Assembly (NCBI RefSeq): GCF_022024055.1
Contig: NZ_CP091788.1
Span: 3,472,001 to 3,536,000 of the forward strand
DNA length: 64,000 nucleotides
From: Prevotella sp. E2-28
GTDB taxonomy: Bacteria; Bacteroidota; Bacteroidia; Bacteroidales; Bacteroidaceae
Reading direction: 5' to 3'
Every line of letters starts with the position of its first letter. Position 1 is the first letter of the stretch. The notes beneath the pieces were generated by a model. It made no database searches. It was not told the DNA's origin and saw only the letters and a program-made list of their open reading frames with translations. The position numbers and the translations under genes were made by a program. Below are positions 1 to 9,089 of the stretch, piece after piece.

Positions 1-2079
1 TGAGCCCATGAAGTTGAACTTCGTGCCCTGCATCAGGTTCTTTGACAGAGGAGTAGAGAAAGTAAGCTTCTGCCAACGGTCAGCCTTCATCTGACGATCA
101 TAAACCAGACGGGTCATGAACACTGCGGTGAAGAACGATACACAGATACCGATGATCAAGGTCGTTGCGAAACCGCGGATAGGACCTGTACCAACAACGA
201 ACAGGATGATACCTGTGAGCAGTGATGTCAAGTTAGAGTCGAAGATAGCTGAGAAGGCGTTAGAGTAACCCAGGTTCAGGGCCTCCTTGATGTTCAAGCC
301 CTTGCGGAGCTCTTCCTTCGTACGTTCGTAAATCAGCACGTTAGCATCCACAGCCGTACCCAGTGTCAGCACGATACCTGCGATACCAGGCATGGTCAGA
401 GCTGCTTGGAATGAGCTTAGAATACCCAGTGTGAAGAACAGGTTGAACAACAGGGCGCAGTTGGCCAGCATACCAGGAATCCAGTTGTAGAGCAGAACCA
501 TCACAACCATCAGAAGCACGAAAGCTACGATGAATGAAATGACACCCTGCTGGATTGACTGTGCACCGAGTGAAGGACCTACCATCTGATAAGAAGCTAC
601 ACGCAGAGGAGCAGGCATCTTACCTGAGTTCAGAGTGTTAGCCAAGTCTTTGGTATCAGCCTGAGTGAAACGACCAGAAATCTGTGAGTTACCACCAGGA
701 ATCTCACCGTTTACACGAGGAGCACTATAAACAACCTCGTCAAGTACGATAGCGATGGCACGACCAACGTTCATCTTGGTCAGGTTAGCCCAGATACGGG
801 TACCCTCAGTATTCATCTGCATAGATACCACAGGACCAACGTTACCAATTTCGTTACTGTAGTCGTCCTTAGCAGTGGTCACGACATCACCTGTCAGAGG
901 AGCCTTACCGTTAGGATCGCTCACCTTGATAGCATAGAGATGGAGCACCTTGGTCTTCTTGTGAGTCTCAGGATTCTCGATCTTGCTGACCTTTGCATCC
1001 CAGTACAGGCGCATCTCCTTGGGGAGAACTTTCTTAGCAACCTCAGAATAGATAACCTTGTTTACCTCAGCAGTATCAGTAACGCGGGCATAACCTACGT
1101 CACAGAGACTCTCTGTATGATAGGGATCATTTACAACGAGATAGTTCAGCAGGCTCTTCAACTGATCATTACCAGACTCAGCTGCAGCAGCCAGGTCCTT
1201 CTTGGCAGCAGCATCAAGAGCGTTAACACTATCGGCCTCAACCTCAGCTTCTGCAACCTCAGTCTCAACAGCGGTAGTATCCTTAACCTCTGCCTCAACA
1301 TTGCTCATCTCAGCCAGATATGCAGAGTGCAACTGACCGATGAAAGGCATAGCCTCTTCACGCATGTAGGTCTCATGGAACTGCAGGTCAGCACTACCTG
1401 ACAGCAGCTTCAAGATACGATCCTTATCCTTCTTAGCTCCTGGCATTTCAACCATGATACGGCTCTGACCGCTCAGTTTCTGAATGTTTGGCTGAGCCAC
1501 ACCGAACTTATCGACACGGGTACGAACCACGGTCTCAGCATTGTCGATAGCAGCATCAACCTCTGCCTGCAGGGCAGCAATAACCTGCTCGTCAGTACTC
1601 TTGGTGTTCACCTTGTCACGCATCTGCTGTGTAGCAAAGATGGTGTTCAACTGACGACCGCCGCCAAACTCCTTCCAACGCTCTACGAAGAGGCTGATAA
1701 AGTCTGACTGACTCTTCTCCTCGTCCTTCACGGCAGCCTCGAATGCCTTACGATAGCCCTCGTCGGTCTTGTGACCAGCCAGGAAATCTACGATGTCAGG
1801 CACCGACACTTCCAGAATAACGTTCATACCGCCCTTCAGGTCAAGACCCAGGCCTACTTCCATCTCTCGGCACTCATCAAGACTCCACGCACCGAGCCAG
1901 ATATGGTCCTCGGTTGACAGTGAATCCAAATACTCTTCCGCTGCCTTATCTCCCAACTCTGCGCGAAGTGCCTCTGCCTTGCTTTCATAGTGGCGAGTCA
2001 CAAACGAGAATGAGAGATAGAAGCAGCACACAAGGATGAGTGCTACTGCAATAAATCTTACAATTCCTTTGTTTTGCAT
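1..2079 (-). CDS. secDF: SecD-SecF fusion protein translocase, 3' end cut by window
   Basis: Inner-membrane subunit of the Sec export machinery, which uses the proton gradient to pull exported proteins across. The visible 693 codons begin MQNKGIVRFIAVALILVCCF, one N-terminal membrane helix, and contain the SecD signature GLGLDLKGGMNVILEV near residue 80. A large periplasmic part follows, then a block of membrane helices. The last visible residues look like the SecD-SecF junction, so most of SecF lies outside the window. SecD-SecF fusions of about 1000 residues are usual in Bacteroidota. The start is the ATG at 2077-2079, just downstream of a TATATTTG box at 2128-2135. The preceding EEP gene is 105 bp upstream on the same strand. 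Confidence 0.95.
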   Translation of the reverse strand, partial: MQNKGIVRFIAVALILVCCFYLSFSFVTRHYESKAEALRAELGDKAAEEYLDSLSTEDHIWLGAWSLDECREMEVGLGLDLKGGMNVILEVSVPDIVDFLAGHKTDEGYRKAFEAAVKDEEKSQSDFISLFVERWKEFGGGRQLNTIFATQQMRDKVNTKSTDEQVIAALQAEVDAAIDNAETVVRTRVDKFGVAQPNIQKLSGQSRIMVEMPGAKKDKDRILKLLSGSADLQFHETYMREEAMPFIGQLHSAYLAEMSNVEAEVKDTTAVETEVAEAEVEADSVNALDAAAKKDLAAAAESGNDQLKSLLNYLVVNDPYHTESLCDVGYARVTDTAEVNKVIYSEVAKKVLPKEMRLYWDAKVSKIENPETHKKTKVLHLYAIKVSDPNGKAPLTGDVVTTAKDDYSNEIGNVGPVVSMQMNTEGTRIWANLTKMNVGRAIAIVLDEVVYSAPRVNGEIPGGNSQISGRFTQADTKDLANTLNSGKMPAPLRVASYQMVGPSLGAQSIQQGVISFIVAFVLLMVVMVLLYNWIPGMLANCALLFNLFFTLGILSSFQAALTMPGIAGIVLTLGTAVDANVLIYERTKEELRKGLNIKEALNLGYSNAFSAIFDSNLTSLLTGIILFVVGTGPIRGFATTLIIGICVSFFTAVFMTRLVYDRQMKADRWQKLTFSTPLSKNLMQGTKFNFMGS

Positions 2080-2127
2080 TTTTGTTGTTTTATGTTATTT
2101 ATTTATATATATGCGCGAATGAGCCTG

Positions 2128-2160
2128 CAAATATAGTGATTTTTTTACATATTGGAAAAT
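2128..2160 (-). promoter_or_regulatory. Probable secDF promoter
   Basis: Read on the minus strand, positions 2135-2128 are TATATTTG, a perfect Bacteroidota -7 box, about 50 bases before the secDF start. The -33 element is weak (a T-rich stretch near 2155-2160), so only the -7 box is well supported. Confidence 0.5.
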
Positions 2161-2184
2161 TTTTCGGCCTTTTTCATACTTTTT

Positions 2185-3279
2185 TTAAGGATTCTGGGCC
2201 TTTTTCAACCAGCAAACCACTGGATAATGGTCACTTGCGTCCATTTTATCGTCAACGAAACAGCGTATCGGGTCGAAATGCGAGGAGCACATCATGTGGT
2301 CAATTCGCAAGTTAAATCCCTTCAAATTAAATGACACGCCGAAGCCACAACCAGCCGACACAAAGCAGTCGGTCAATCCCTGAGCAATCACGTGGCGGGT
2401 ATAGGAAATGGGAGTGTCATTAAAGTCGCCACAAAGAATAATAGGGTACTGGCTGTGCGTTTCCACATAATCTCTGACTGTGCGTGCCTGAATTGCACGG
2501 TCGGCCATGCGTAAAGATAGTTTCTTCAGAATGGCTAGAATCTCTGTTTCAGCCGAGTCACGCTCCACTTCACCCTTCAACATTTCTTGGTAACGGTCGC
2601 GCTCATTTTGCGTGAGATGTGTGCTCTCCAAATGGTTGTTAATCACAAGAATAGTATCCGTGTCCACCTGCAGATAATAAGCTATTGATCCATTGCTCCT
2701 TGATGCATTTGCTAATCGCTCCTTACGGATAATAGGATAACGGGTGTGGATGCCTACAGAATTAAAAACAGCATCGTTAGAAAAGTGTATCGTGTCATTA
2801 TAAGGGTAAAGTTCACGCATCTTGTCGAAACCGCTGCCACCTTTACCCCCCTTATCTTCCTGCAGACACACAATATCGGCATCTATTCGATGTAAATAGC
2901 CGGCCACGGTATCTACGGCCTGTTCGTATTTATAGTTGCCACCGAAGCCACACACATTATACGAAACAACCTTGATACAACCCTCTGGTGGCTCACTACC
3001 GAAACTGAAATTGATAGGAAAATAGGTACGTATAGGTGCATACGCGAGTACAAGAGCCACTAAAGGAATCCACAGACGTTGCCATTTCACAAAGACCCAT
3101 ACTGGCACGAACGCCACATTAGCCACGAAGGCAAAAGGGAAAAACATACCTAGACAAGCTAGCATCGGAAACGATTCCGGATTAACCCTGTCACTATAGC
3201 CTACCAGCAACAAAAGCAATGCCGTCACTACGCTGGCACCAGTCAGCATACTCAGCAGTATCTTCTTGATAGCCTTCAC
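2185..3279 (-). CDS. Membrane-anchored endonuclease/exonuclease/phosphatase family protein
   Basis: A 364-residue protein with two or three hydrophobic segments in the first ~95 residues, then a complete EEP-fold domain. The usual EEP landmarks appear in order: SYNVCGFGG (~105), the metal-binding Glu in CLQED (~140), NNHLES (~215), GDFND (~285) and SDHYPV near the C-terminus. The family hydrolyses phosphodiester bonds in nucleic acids, phospholipids or inositol phosphates; the substrate cannot be told from sequence. The gene lies 25 bp downstream of the rhomboid gene on the same strand, so the two are probably co-transcribed, an arrangement I believe is common in Bacteroidales. Confidence 0.85.
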   Translation of the reverse strand: MKAIKKILLSMLTGASVVTALLLLLVGYSDRVNPESFPMLACLGMFFPFAFVANVAFVPVWVFVKWQRLWIPLVALVLAYAPIRTYFPINFSFGSEPPEGCIKVVSYNVCGFGGNYKYEQAVDTVAGYLHRIDADIVCLQEDKGGKGGSGFDKMRELYPYNDTIHFSNDAVFNSVGIHTRYPIIRKERLANASRSNGSIAYYLQVDTDTILVINNHLESTHLTQNERDRYQEMLKGEVERDSAETEILAILKKLSLRMADRAIQARTVRDYVETHSQYPIILCGDFNDTPISYTRHVIAQGLTDCFVSAGCGFGVSFNLKGFNLRIDHMMCSSHFDPIRCFVDDKMDASDHYPVVCWLKKAQNP

Positions 3280-3304
3280 GACTCTTACCTAAATATTAAT
3301 CCTA

Positions 3305-4246
3305 CTATCTTTCATGACTAGCCTCAAAGAGCCGCTGTTTCTCCTCCTTCGACAAGCTATCATAACCGCTAACACGGATTTTATCCAGGATTCTGTCAAC
3401 TTCTTCCTGACGGGCCTTCTTACGGGCATTATACTCCATATCATCCTCCACATGAGGACGGGTGGTTGTAGTATTCCATCTAGTTTGACTAGTTCTACTA
3501 GTATCACTAGACCTATTAGACCTTGACCAACGGTCAAAAAATTGACGAGTGGCATCAACATTGAAATAGCTATTAGGATGCTTACGCCAATATACGATCA
3601 GCAGGAAACCAAACAACATACCACCGATATGAGCCATATGAGCCACACCATCACCCACACTACTCATGGCAGAGAACAACTCTATACCCGCATAAATCAT
3701 CACAAACCACTTAGCCTTGATAGGTATCGGAAGCGGGAATATAAAGATTCGCTCATTGGGAAATGTCATTCCAAAAGCCAACAGGATAGCATAAACAGCA
3801 CCAGAAGCACCAATGGTACTAGACAAGTTTAGAACCTGATCAACAGTCATCAGATGCTGTCCATTTACATTAAGCACCTGATCAGGACTCATACTGGTAA
3901 GTCCATCTGCTGCAAAAGAAACAAATTGTACTAATTCCTGACAGAGTCCTGCACCTATTCCACAGAAAATGTAATAAAAAATGAATTTCTTAGGTCCCCA
4001 AACATTTTCTATCACACAGCCAAACATCCACAGGGCAAACATATTGAAAAATAGATGTGTAAAACCACCATGCAGGAACTGATATGTGATAAACTGATAC
4101 AGATGGAAATCACTTGCCATAAAGAAATGGAGTGCTCCCCAGTCCGTCAGACTCTTTCCCCCTATCTGAACCACCATCGACAGCAAGAATACCAAGACAT
4201 TGATGATGAGTAGATTCTTTGTTATTATAGGAATATTACGAAACAT
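3305..4246 (-). CDS. Rhomboid-family intramembrane serine protease
   Basis: A 313-residue polytopic protein. The rhomboid core spans about residues 10-225: HGGFTHLFFNMFALW in helix 2, the catalytic serine in GASGAVYAI (~145) and the catalytic histidine in HMAHIGGMLFG (~205). It should cut membrane proteins within the bilayer; the substrate is unknown. A soluble charged tail of about 85 residues follows, rich in Arg, Ser and Thr and ending in a predicted helix. Its TAATTTTG -7 box lies at 4298-4305 on the minus strand, divergent from the HU promoter. Confidence 0.9.
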   Translation of the reverse strand: MFRNIPIITKNLLIINVLVFLLSMVVQIGGKSLTDWGALHFFMASDFHLYQFITYQFLHGGFTHLFFNMFALWMFGCVIENVWGPKKFIFYYIFCGIGAGLCQELVQFVSFAADGLTSMSPDQVLNVNGQHLMTVDQVLNLSSTIGASGAVYAILLAFGMTFPNERIFIFPLPIPIKAKWFVMIYAGIELFSAMSSVGDGVAHMAHIGGMLFGFLLIVYWRKHPNSYFNVDATRQFFDRWSRSNRSSDTSRTSQTRWNTTTTRPHVEDDMEYNARKKARQEEVDRILDKIRVSGYDSLSKEEKQRLFEASHER

Positions 4247-4387
4247 ATAGTCAATTTACTTTTTCTAGTTTTCTGTCCTCTTATCATTTTTCGGGCACAA
4301 AATTACGAAAAATATCTGTTATAATGCACAATTTCGGGGCTTTAGACACTTTTTTTCAATAAAAATCAAATTTTTTCCATTTTTTTG

Positions 4388-4418
4388 TTTGTAATATGAA
4401 GATTTCCTACTATATTTG
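4388..4418 (+). promoter_or_regulatory. HU gene promoter
   Basis: TTTG at 4388-4391, exactly 19 bases, then TATATTTG at 4411-4418: a perfect match to the Bacteroidota sigma-ABfr promoter. The HU start codon follows 55 bases downstream. Confidence 0.8.
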
Positions 4419-4473
4419 CCACAGTTTTATACAAATAACTCTTATTATTCATTTTAAAAACCTTTTTTAATTT

Positions 4474-4746
4474 ATGAACAAGACAGAATTGGTAGAGAAG
4501 ATTGCAGCTGGTGCTGGTCTCTCAAAGGTAGACGCAAAGAAGGCTCTTGATGCTACTGTAGCAGCTATTAAGGACGCTCTGAAGGCTGGTGATAAGATTG
4601 CTCTCGTTGGTTTCGGTACATTCGCTGTTAGCGAGCGCCCCGCACGTGAGGGTATCAACCCCGCAACAAAGGCAAAGATTAAAATCGCCGCTAAGAAGGT
4701 TGCTAAGTTCAAGGCTGGTGCTGAGCTTGCTGATGCTCTGAACTAA
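4474..4746 (+). CDS. HU-family DNA-binding protein
   Basis: Ninety residues, the normal HU length, beginning MNKTELVEKIAAGAGLSKVD. The helical dimerisation part (residues 1-45) is followed by the beta-arm region with GFGTFAVSERPAREGINPAT, which matches the HU consensus GFGxFxVxxRxARxGxNPxT, and a Lys/Ala-rich C-terminus. HU is a dimeric nucleoid protein that bends DNA without strong sequence preference. The gene is monocistronic, with its own perfect promoter and a strong terminator, as expected for a highly expressed gene. Confidence 0.95.
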   Translation: MNKTELVEKIAAGAGLSKVDAKKALDATVAAIKDALKAGDKIALVGFGTFAVSERPAREGINPATKAKIKIAAKKVAKFKAGAELADALN

Positions 4747-4763
4747 TTTTTGTAAAGAAAATT

Positions 4764-4793
4764 ACATAGAGATGTCCACGGGCATCTCTATGT
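4764..4793 (+). terminator. HU gene terminator hairpin
   Basis: An 11-bp perfect stem, ACATAGAGATG (4764-4774) with CATCTCTATGT (4783-4793), and an 8-base loop, 18 bases after the HU stop codon. Confidence 0.65.
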
Positions 4794-4811
4794 TTCTATA
4801 TAGAGAACAAG

Positions 4812-4842
4812 AAAAACGCTGCAAATTATTTGTAGCGTTTTT
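4812..4842. terminator. Bidirectional terminator between convergent genes
   Basis: The stem AAAAACGCTGCAAA / TTTGTAGCGTTTTT (4812-4825 and 4829-4842) has one G-T pair and a 3-base loop. It has A and T runs on both sides, so it can stop transcripts from HU (+) and from the upstream side of the PLP gene (-). Confidence 0.7.
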
Positions 4843-4861
4843 CTTTGTCTTGTAGTAATCT

Positions 4862-6094
4862 CTATTTGAGGCTTTGCTTGATATCCTCTAGCAAATCTTC
4901 TCCATCTTCCAAGCCGATACTAAGACGTATCGTTGTATCTGGCACCGACATCTCCGCACACTGCTCAGGCGTAAAGAGACCGAAAATAGTTGAAGCGGGA
5001 TGGATAGCCAGTGACTTGCGATCAAAGAGATTCGTGGCACGACGGATGATTTGCAGTCTATCGATAAATGCCCATGCTGCTTCTTTTGAAGCAAGGTCTA
5101 TCGTGAAAACAGCACCAGGTAAGGGGCCAAATTGCGCTTTCGACAATTCGTAGAAAGGATTCTCCTCCAAACCCGTATAGTTCACGCGTTTTATTTCTGG
5201 CAGTGCCTGACACTGTTTGGCGAGCCACAACGTGGTCTCTGCTTGCCGATGGAAACGGATATCAAGCGTATCAAGACCTAACGTCTCCATATATGCCACC
5301 TGCGGTGTCATCAGTGCACCGAGGTTTGTCACCAGTTCGGTCTTCACGCGTGCCGTAAAGGCCAATTTCTTCCCTACCCTTTTCGTGCGACCTTGTAATG
5401 CTGGAGAGGGCGACTGTGACCAGTCGAACTTACCATAGTCAATAAGCAAGCCTCCGAGGCCAGTACCACCACCAGAGATATACTTTGTACTCGATACAAC
5501 CTCTATATCCACACCGAAATCTACAGCACGAAAAGCTGAAAACGGTACTACGGTCGTATCTGCTATCAAGGGGACGCCTTTAGCATGGGCAATCTCCGAT
5601 AACGCCTTGATATCGGCCACAAATAACTGCGGATTAGTAATAACCTCAAAAAACAGTGCGGTGGTCTTATCATCAATAAGAGCCTCAACCTCTTTTAAAT
5701 GAGTGAAGTCCGCGAATCGGACCTCCACACCTAACGTACCGAGGGTGTCACGAAGAAGCGAGACGCTATTGCCAAACAGATGCTTCGAGGCTACAATATT
5801 CAGGCCAGCTCCGCTCACCGCTGTCAGAGCATACGCAATAGCCGCCATACCCGTGTTCAGTGCCGTAACACTCACTGCGCCTGTTATCTGACGCACGCGC
5901 TCTTCTAAATATGTTGTCGTAGGATTAGCAATACGGGCATACGACGGATCCATTGAGCGACCACAGAAAGCATCATTCATCGCCTTGGCCGATGGAAACT
6001 CAAACGCTGCGGTAAGATACACCGGCATTGAGAGTGCACCGTAAGCATCGGGCTTCTGATATTTTGTGGTTAAAACTTTCGTTTCGTATTTCAT
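4862..6094 (-). CDS. Cys/Met metabolism PLP-dependent enzyme (O-acetylhomoserine sulfhydrylase / cystathionine lyase family)
   Basis: A 410-residue fold-type I PLP enzyme of the trans-sulfuration family. The PLP-binding lysine lies in the family signature SSTKYISGGG (~residue 210), the aspartate that contacts the pyridine nitrogen in IADTTV (~180), and the substrate loop in YARIANPTT (~55). The family makes or breaks C-S bonds of homocysteine, cystathionine or methionine. Close relatives called MetY, MetB, MetC or methionine gamma-lyase are hard to separate by eye, so I give no symbol. It has no copy of the shared palindrome promoter found further right, so it may not belong to that regulon. 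Confidence 0.85.
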   Translation of the reverse strand: MKYETKVLTTKYQKPDAYGALSMPVYLTAAFEFPSAKAMNDAFCGRSMDPSYARIANPTTTYLEERVRQITGAVSVTALNTGMAAIAYALTAVSGAGLNIVASKHLFGNSVSLLRDTLGTLGVEVRFADFTHLKEVEALIDDKTTALFFEVITNPQLFVADIKALSEIAHAKGVPLIADTTVVPFSAFRAVDFGVDIEVVSSTKYISGGGTGLGGLLIDYGKFDWSQSPSPALQGRTKRVGKKLAFTARVKTELVTNLGALMTPQVAYMETLGLDTLDIRFHRQAETTLWLAKQCQALPEIKRVNYTGLEENPFYELSKAQFGPLPGAVFTIDLASKEAAWAFIDRLQIIRRATNLFDRKSLAIHPASTIFGLFTPEQCAEMSVPDTTIRLSIGLEDGEDLLEDIKQSLK

Positions 6095-6112
6095 TTTATT
6101 TCACCTTTTTGT

Positions 6113-6143
6113 TTTGACTTCTCAAATATTATCCTTATATTTG
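6113..6143 (+). promoter_or_regulatory. Histidine phosphatase gene promoter
   Basis: TTTG at 6113-6116, a 19-base spacer, and TATATTTG at 6136-6143: a perfect Bacteroidota promoter 38 bases before the ATG at 6182. Confidence 0.75.
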
Positions 6144-6181
6144 CAACCAATATTAATAACTGGATCATAAACTAAAGACAC

Positions 6182-7465
6182 ATGAAGAAAAGAACCTTAA
6201 CTATTTCTGTATTCATCGCCTTTGTACTGACTGCATGGGCACAGAGTGTTTCCCCTCTAGAACAGCTCAAGGCCGACCCCCGGAAAGCTTACGGCACCGA
6301 TTATCCTTATGAGTACACAACAGAGAAACTGACCAAAGCACCCAGTGGCTACAAGCCTTTCTACATCAGCCATTATGGTCGCCACGGCTCTCGTTACTAT
6401 TGGAACGCTTTCCTCTATCGGGAAATGGATAGTCTGCTGACCACCGCCCACCGCAAACATCAACTCACGGCTGAGGGCGAACAGTTCTATACGAAGTTTG
6501 AGGCTGCCAAGGACGAGTTATCTACAGGTGTCAGCGAGTTGAGCGATTTGGGTTGGGAGCAACACCAGTATATTGCCAGAACCATGTACAACAATTTCCC
6601 CGAGGTGTTCAAGAAGGGTGGCAACGTATTAGCCATTGCCTCGCTCAGTGGACGATGCGTCATCAGCATGTCGGGCTTTTGTCAAGAGTTGGTGCAGTGT
6701 AACCCCAAGATAGAAATCCGCGAGCAATCATCACGTTTCACCCTTGATGGCGTAGTTCCTGATGACCGTCAGAATCCAGCCCGTCGCGACTTCCCCAGCA
6801 CCAAGCCACGCTACGAAAAGAACCGCAATCAGTTCAAGTACACTGACAACCTGCACGAGACGATTGTCAAACGTGCCTTCACCAGCACCGAGGGACTGCC
6901 TGGTAGCATACATCATATTGGCGAGAACTTTATCAACCTCTATACCTCTCTACCCAATATTGGTCACGAAGGTATGATGGGAAACCTTGTTACTGATAAG
7001 GATATCGCTGACCGATGGGAGAGTTCTAACCTAGGCACCTATTCTTGGCTGTTCCCCCGCCAATACTTGACTATTCCCATCTTGCAGGATATCATCAAGA
7101 AGGCCGATGATGTGCTCAACGGACGTAGCGATCGCATTGCCGATCTGCGTTTCGGCCATGATGACCGTTTAGGTCCGCTCCATATCCTCATGGGTATCAA
7201 CGGCGCCGACCGCGACCCCGAAGACCCCTATGAGGTGAAGAACTGCTATCAGAACTGGAACACCTGCAAGGCCTGCAACATTCAACTCATTTTCTATCGC
7301 AGCAAGAAAGCCAATGATGACGTGCTAGTGAAGTGTCTGCTCAATGGCCATGAAGCCAGTCTGCCCCTTCCTTCCGATAACTATCCATTTTATAAATGGT
7401 CAGACTTCCGCCAGTTCTATACTGCCCGCTGCGACAGTCACGATCCTAACAAGCCCCAGAAATAA
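6182..7465 (+). CDS. Secreted histidine-type (phytase/MINPP-like) phosphatase
   Basis: A 427-residue exported protein with a signal peptide ending FVLTAWAQS. The histidine acid phosphatase signature RHGSR occurs in SHYGRHGSRYYW (~residue 65), and the proton-donor motif is probably GHDDRLGPL (~residue 335). Such enzymes remove phosphate from phytate or other organic phosphates outside the cytoplasm. Multiple-inositol-polyphosphate phosphatases of gut Bacteroides have the same layout, but the exact substrate is inferred. The gene is monocistronic and convergent with the desulfurase gene, whose stop codon lies only 5 bp away. Confidence 0.8.
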   Translation: MKKRTLTISVFIAFVLTAWAQSVSPLEQLKADPRKAYGTDYPYEYTTEKLTKAPSGYKPFYISHYGRHGSRYYWNAFLYREMDSLLTTAHRKHQLTAEGEQFYTKFEAAKDELSTGVSELSDLGWEQHQYIARTMYNNFPEVFKKGGNVLAIASLSGRCVISMSGFCQELVQCNPKIEIREQSSRFTLDGVVPDDRQNPARRDFPSTKPRYEKNRNQFKYTDNLHETIVKRAFTSTEGLPGSIHHIGENFINLYTSLPNIGHEGMMGNLVTDKDIADRWESSNLGTYSWLFPRQYLTIPILQDIIKKADDVLNGRSDRIADLRFGHDDRLGPLHILMGINGADRDPEDPYEVKNCYQNWNTCKACNIQLIFYRSKKANDDVLVKCLLNGHEASLPLPSDNYPFYKWSDFRQFYTARCDSHDPNKPQK

Positions 7466-7469
7466 TTCC

Positions 7470-9035
7470 CTATCTCTGTCGTTGACCAAGAATCTTACGG
7501 ACAGCGATGACTAGTTTATCCACATCCTCGCGCGTGTTGTAAAGGGCGAAGGTGGGACGCACGCTCATCTCGTAGCCCAGAGCACGAAGAGCAGGTTGGG
7601 CGCAGTGGTGACCAGCACGCACTGCGATACCCTCCTTATCTAATAATGTACCAGTTTCTGGAACAGGGATACCCTCAAGTACGAAGCTCACTACCGACAC
7701 ACGGTTCTTTGGATTACCAATAAGCGTGAGACCTTTGACTTGAGCCAATTGTTCACGAGCATATTCAGTAAGGCGGTGTTCGTGAGCCTCGATATTGCGA
7801 ATACCGAGACGACTCACGTAGTCGAGAGCAGCACCCAGTCCGATGGCATCGGCCACGTTGGGTGTGCCAGCCTCGAAGCGAGCGGGTGGTACGTTATATT
7901 CTGTGCGTTCAATGGTCACATCCTTAATCATATTACCACCACCCTGCCAGGGCTGCATCTTGTCGAGCAGCTCCTTACGACCATACACCACGCCAATACC
8001 ATTGGGGCCGTAGATTTTATGGCCTGAGAATACAAAGAAGTCGGCACCCAGTTGCTGTACATCCACTGGCGTGTGAGCAATTGATTGAGCGCCATCAACG
8101 AGCACGGGAATATTGTGCGAATGAGCGATGTCGATAATGCGCTTTACATCGTTGATAGTACCAAAAGTGTTGTTCACGTGACCTACGCTGACAAAGCGTG
8201 TACGAGGTGTAATCAGCCGTTCGAGTTCTGAGAGAATCAGGTCACCATTCTTGTCCGTGGGGATAGCTTTCAAAGTAGCTCCCTTTTCATGAGCCACCTG
8301 CTGCCAAGGCACAATGTTGGCATGATGATCCAGTTCACTGACGATGACCTCGTCGCCTGGTGTCAAGTACTGTCGGCCATAGGTCTGCGCCACGAGGTTG
8401 ATTCCCTCTGTAGTGCCACGCACAAAGATAATCTCTTCACTGCTGGTGGCATTAATGAAGCGCTGTACTTTTTCACGGGCCTCTTCGTAAGCATCTGTAG
8501 CACGAGCAGCCAGAGTGTGGGCACCACGGTGGATATTCGAATTATAGTTCTTGTAATAATCCGAAATCTTGTCAATCACCTGGATTGGCTTCTGCGTAGT
8601 AGCACCGTTATCGAGCCACACGAGGTCGTGACCATTCACCTGCTGATGCAGCACGGGGAAGTCCTTCTTGATCTGCTCCGAGTTGAGCGTATCGGCCTCC
8701 TCGTAATGCAGGGAAGAAAGTTCTGTCTCACCGAAAGGACGGACAAGAGACCCTCCCCCTTGCCCCTCCCTGTAATGGAGGGGAGTGGTAAGACTTTCCT
8801 CTGATGATGCGGAAGTGAAGTCTGTTCCGGCAAAAGTCTGAAGTAGGCCCGTCAGCGACGAGAGGTTGAGAGCTATTCCCGAGCTATGCTCGCCTACCCG
8901 TAGCCTTTCATCAGGGATGATTTCTCTTCGTTCCTGCTGCAACTCTTCAGGGCAGTACTTCTGCGCCACTTGTCGTAACAGTTCAAAACCTGGGTCTTGA
9001 ATGCCGTAACCGTCAATATTTTGTATATTTATCAT
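7470..9035 (-). CDS. SufS-type cysteine desulfurase with long N-terminal extension, probable encapsulin cargo
   Basis: A 521-residue group II cysteine desulfurase that moves sulfur from L-cysteine to an active-site cysteine persulfide. The catalytic core starts near residue 118. PLP lysine is in FSGHKIYGPNG and the persulfide cysteine in RAGHHCAQPALRALGY. The first ~117 residues are an extra low-complexity tail that ordinary SufS (about 405 residues) lacks. Family 2 encapsulin cargo desulfurases carry such a disordered tail for loading into the shell, and the shell gene lies immediately upstream in the operon. Two dispersed DNA repeats are embedded in frame in the tail (RLRVGEHSSGI and TPLHYREGQGGGS). 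It is last in the operon DsrE-TusA-shell-desulfurase. Confidence 0.9.
   Translation of the reverse strand: MINIQNIDGYGIQDPGFELLRQVAQKYCPEELQQERREIIPDERLRVGEHSSGIALNLSSLTGLLQTFAGTDFTSASSEESLTTPLHYREGQGGGSLVRPFGETELSSLHYEEADTLNSEQIKKDFPVLHQQVNGHDLVWLDNGATTQKPIQVIDKISDYYKNYNSNIHRGAHTLAARATDAYEEAREKVQRFINATSSEEIIFVRGTTEGINLVAQTYGRQYLTPGDEVIVSELDHHANIVPWQQVAHEKGATLKAIPTDKNGDLILSELERLITPRTRFVSVGHVNNTFGTINDVKRIIDIAHSHNIPVLVDGAQSIAHTPVDVQQLGADFFVFSGHKIYGPNGIGVVYGRKELLDKMQPWQGGGNMIKDVTIERTEYNVPPARFEAGTPNVADAIGLGAALDYVSRLGIRNIEAHEHRLTEYAREQLAQVKGLTLIGNPKNRVSVVSFVLEGIPVPETGTLLDKEGIAVRAGHHCAQPALRALGYEMSVRPTFALYNTREDVDKLVIAVRKILGQRQR
8748..8786 (-). repeat. Palindromic repeat family 1, copy inside the desulfurase gene
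   Basis: On the coding strand it runs ACTCCCCTCCATTACAGGGA, then GGGGCAAGGGGGAGGGTCT. It is translated in frame as TPLHYREGQGGGS within the N-terminal extension. The inner part CTCC..GGAG is self-complementary. A near-identical copy at 38585-38623 is translated in the same frame in an unrelated regulator. Confidence 0.85.
8875..8907 (-). repeat. Palindromic repeat family 2, copy inside the desulfurase gene
   Basis: On the coding strand, AAAGGCTACGGGTAGGCGAG followed by CATAGCTCGGGAAT, with the self-complementary core CGAGCATAGCTCG. It encodes (E)RLRVGEHSSGI. An almost identical 34-bp copy sits at 51267-51300 in the OmpA-family gene, where it encodes RLRVGEQSSGM. Confidence 0.85.
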
Positions 9036-9050
9036 ACGCTTAAACTATTT

Positions 9051-9088
9051 ACTCCCCTCTCCTATAGGGAGGGGGCGGAGGTGGGTCT
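9051..9088 (+). repeat. Palindromic repeat family 1, intercistronic copy
   Basis: ACTCCCCTCTCCTATAGGGA followed by GGGGGCGGAGGTGGGTCT. It fills almost the entire gap between the encapsulin stop (9090) and the desulfurase start (9035), so it is transcribed within the operon and could fold in the mRNA between the shell and cargo genes. Confidence 0.8.
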
Positions 9089-9089
9089 C

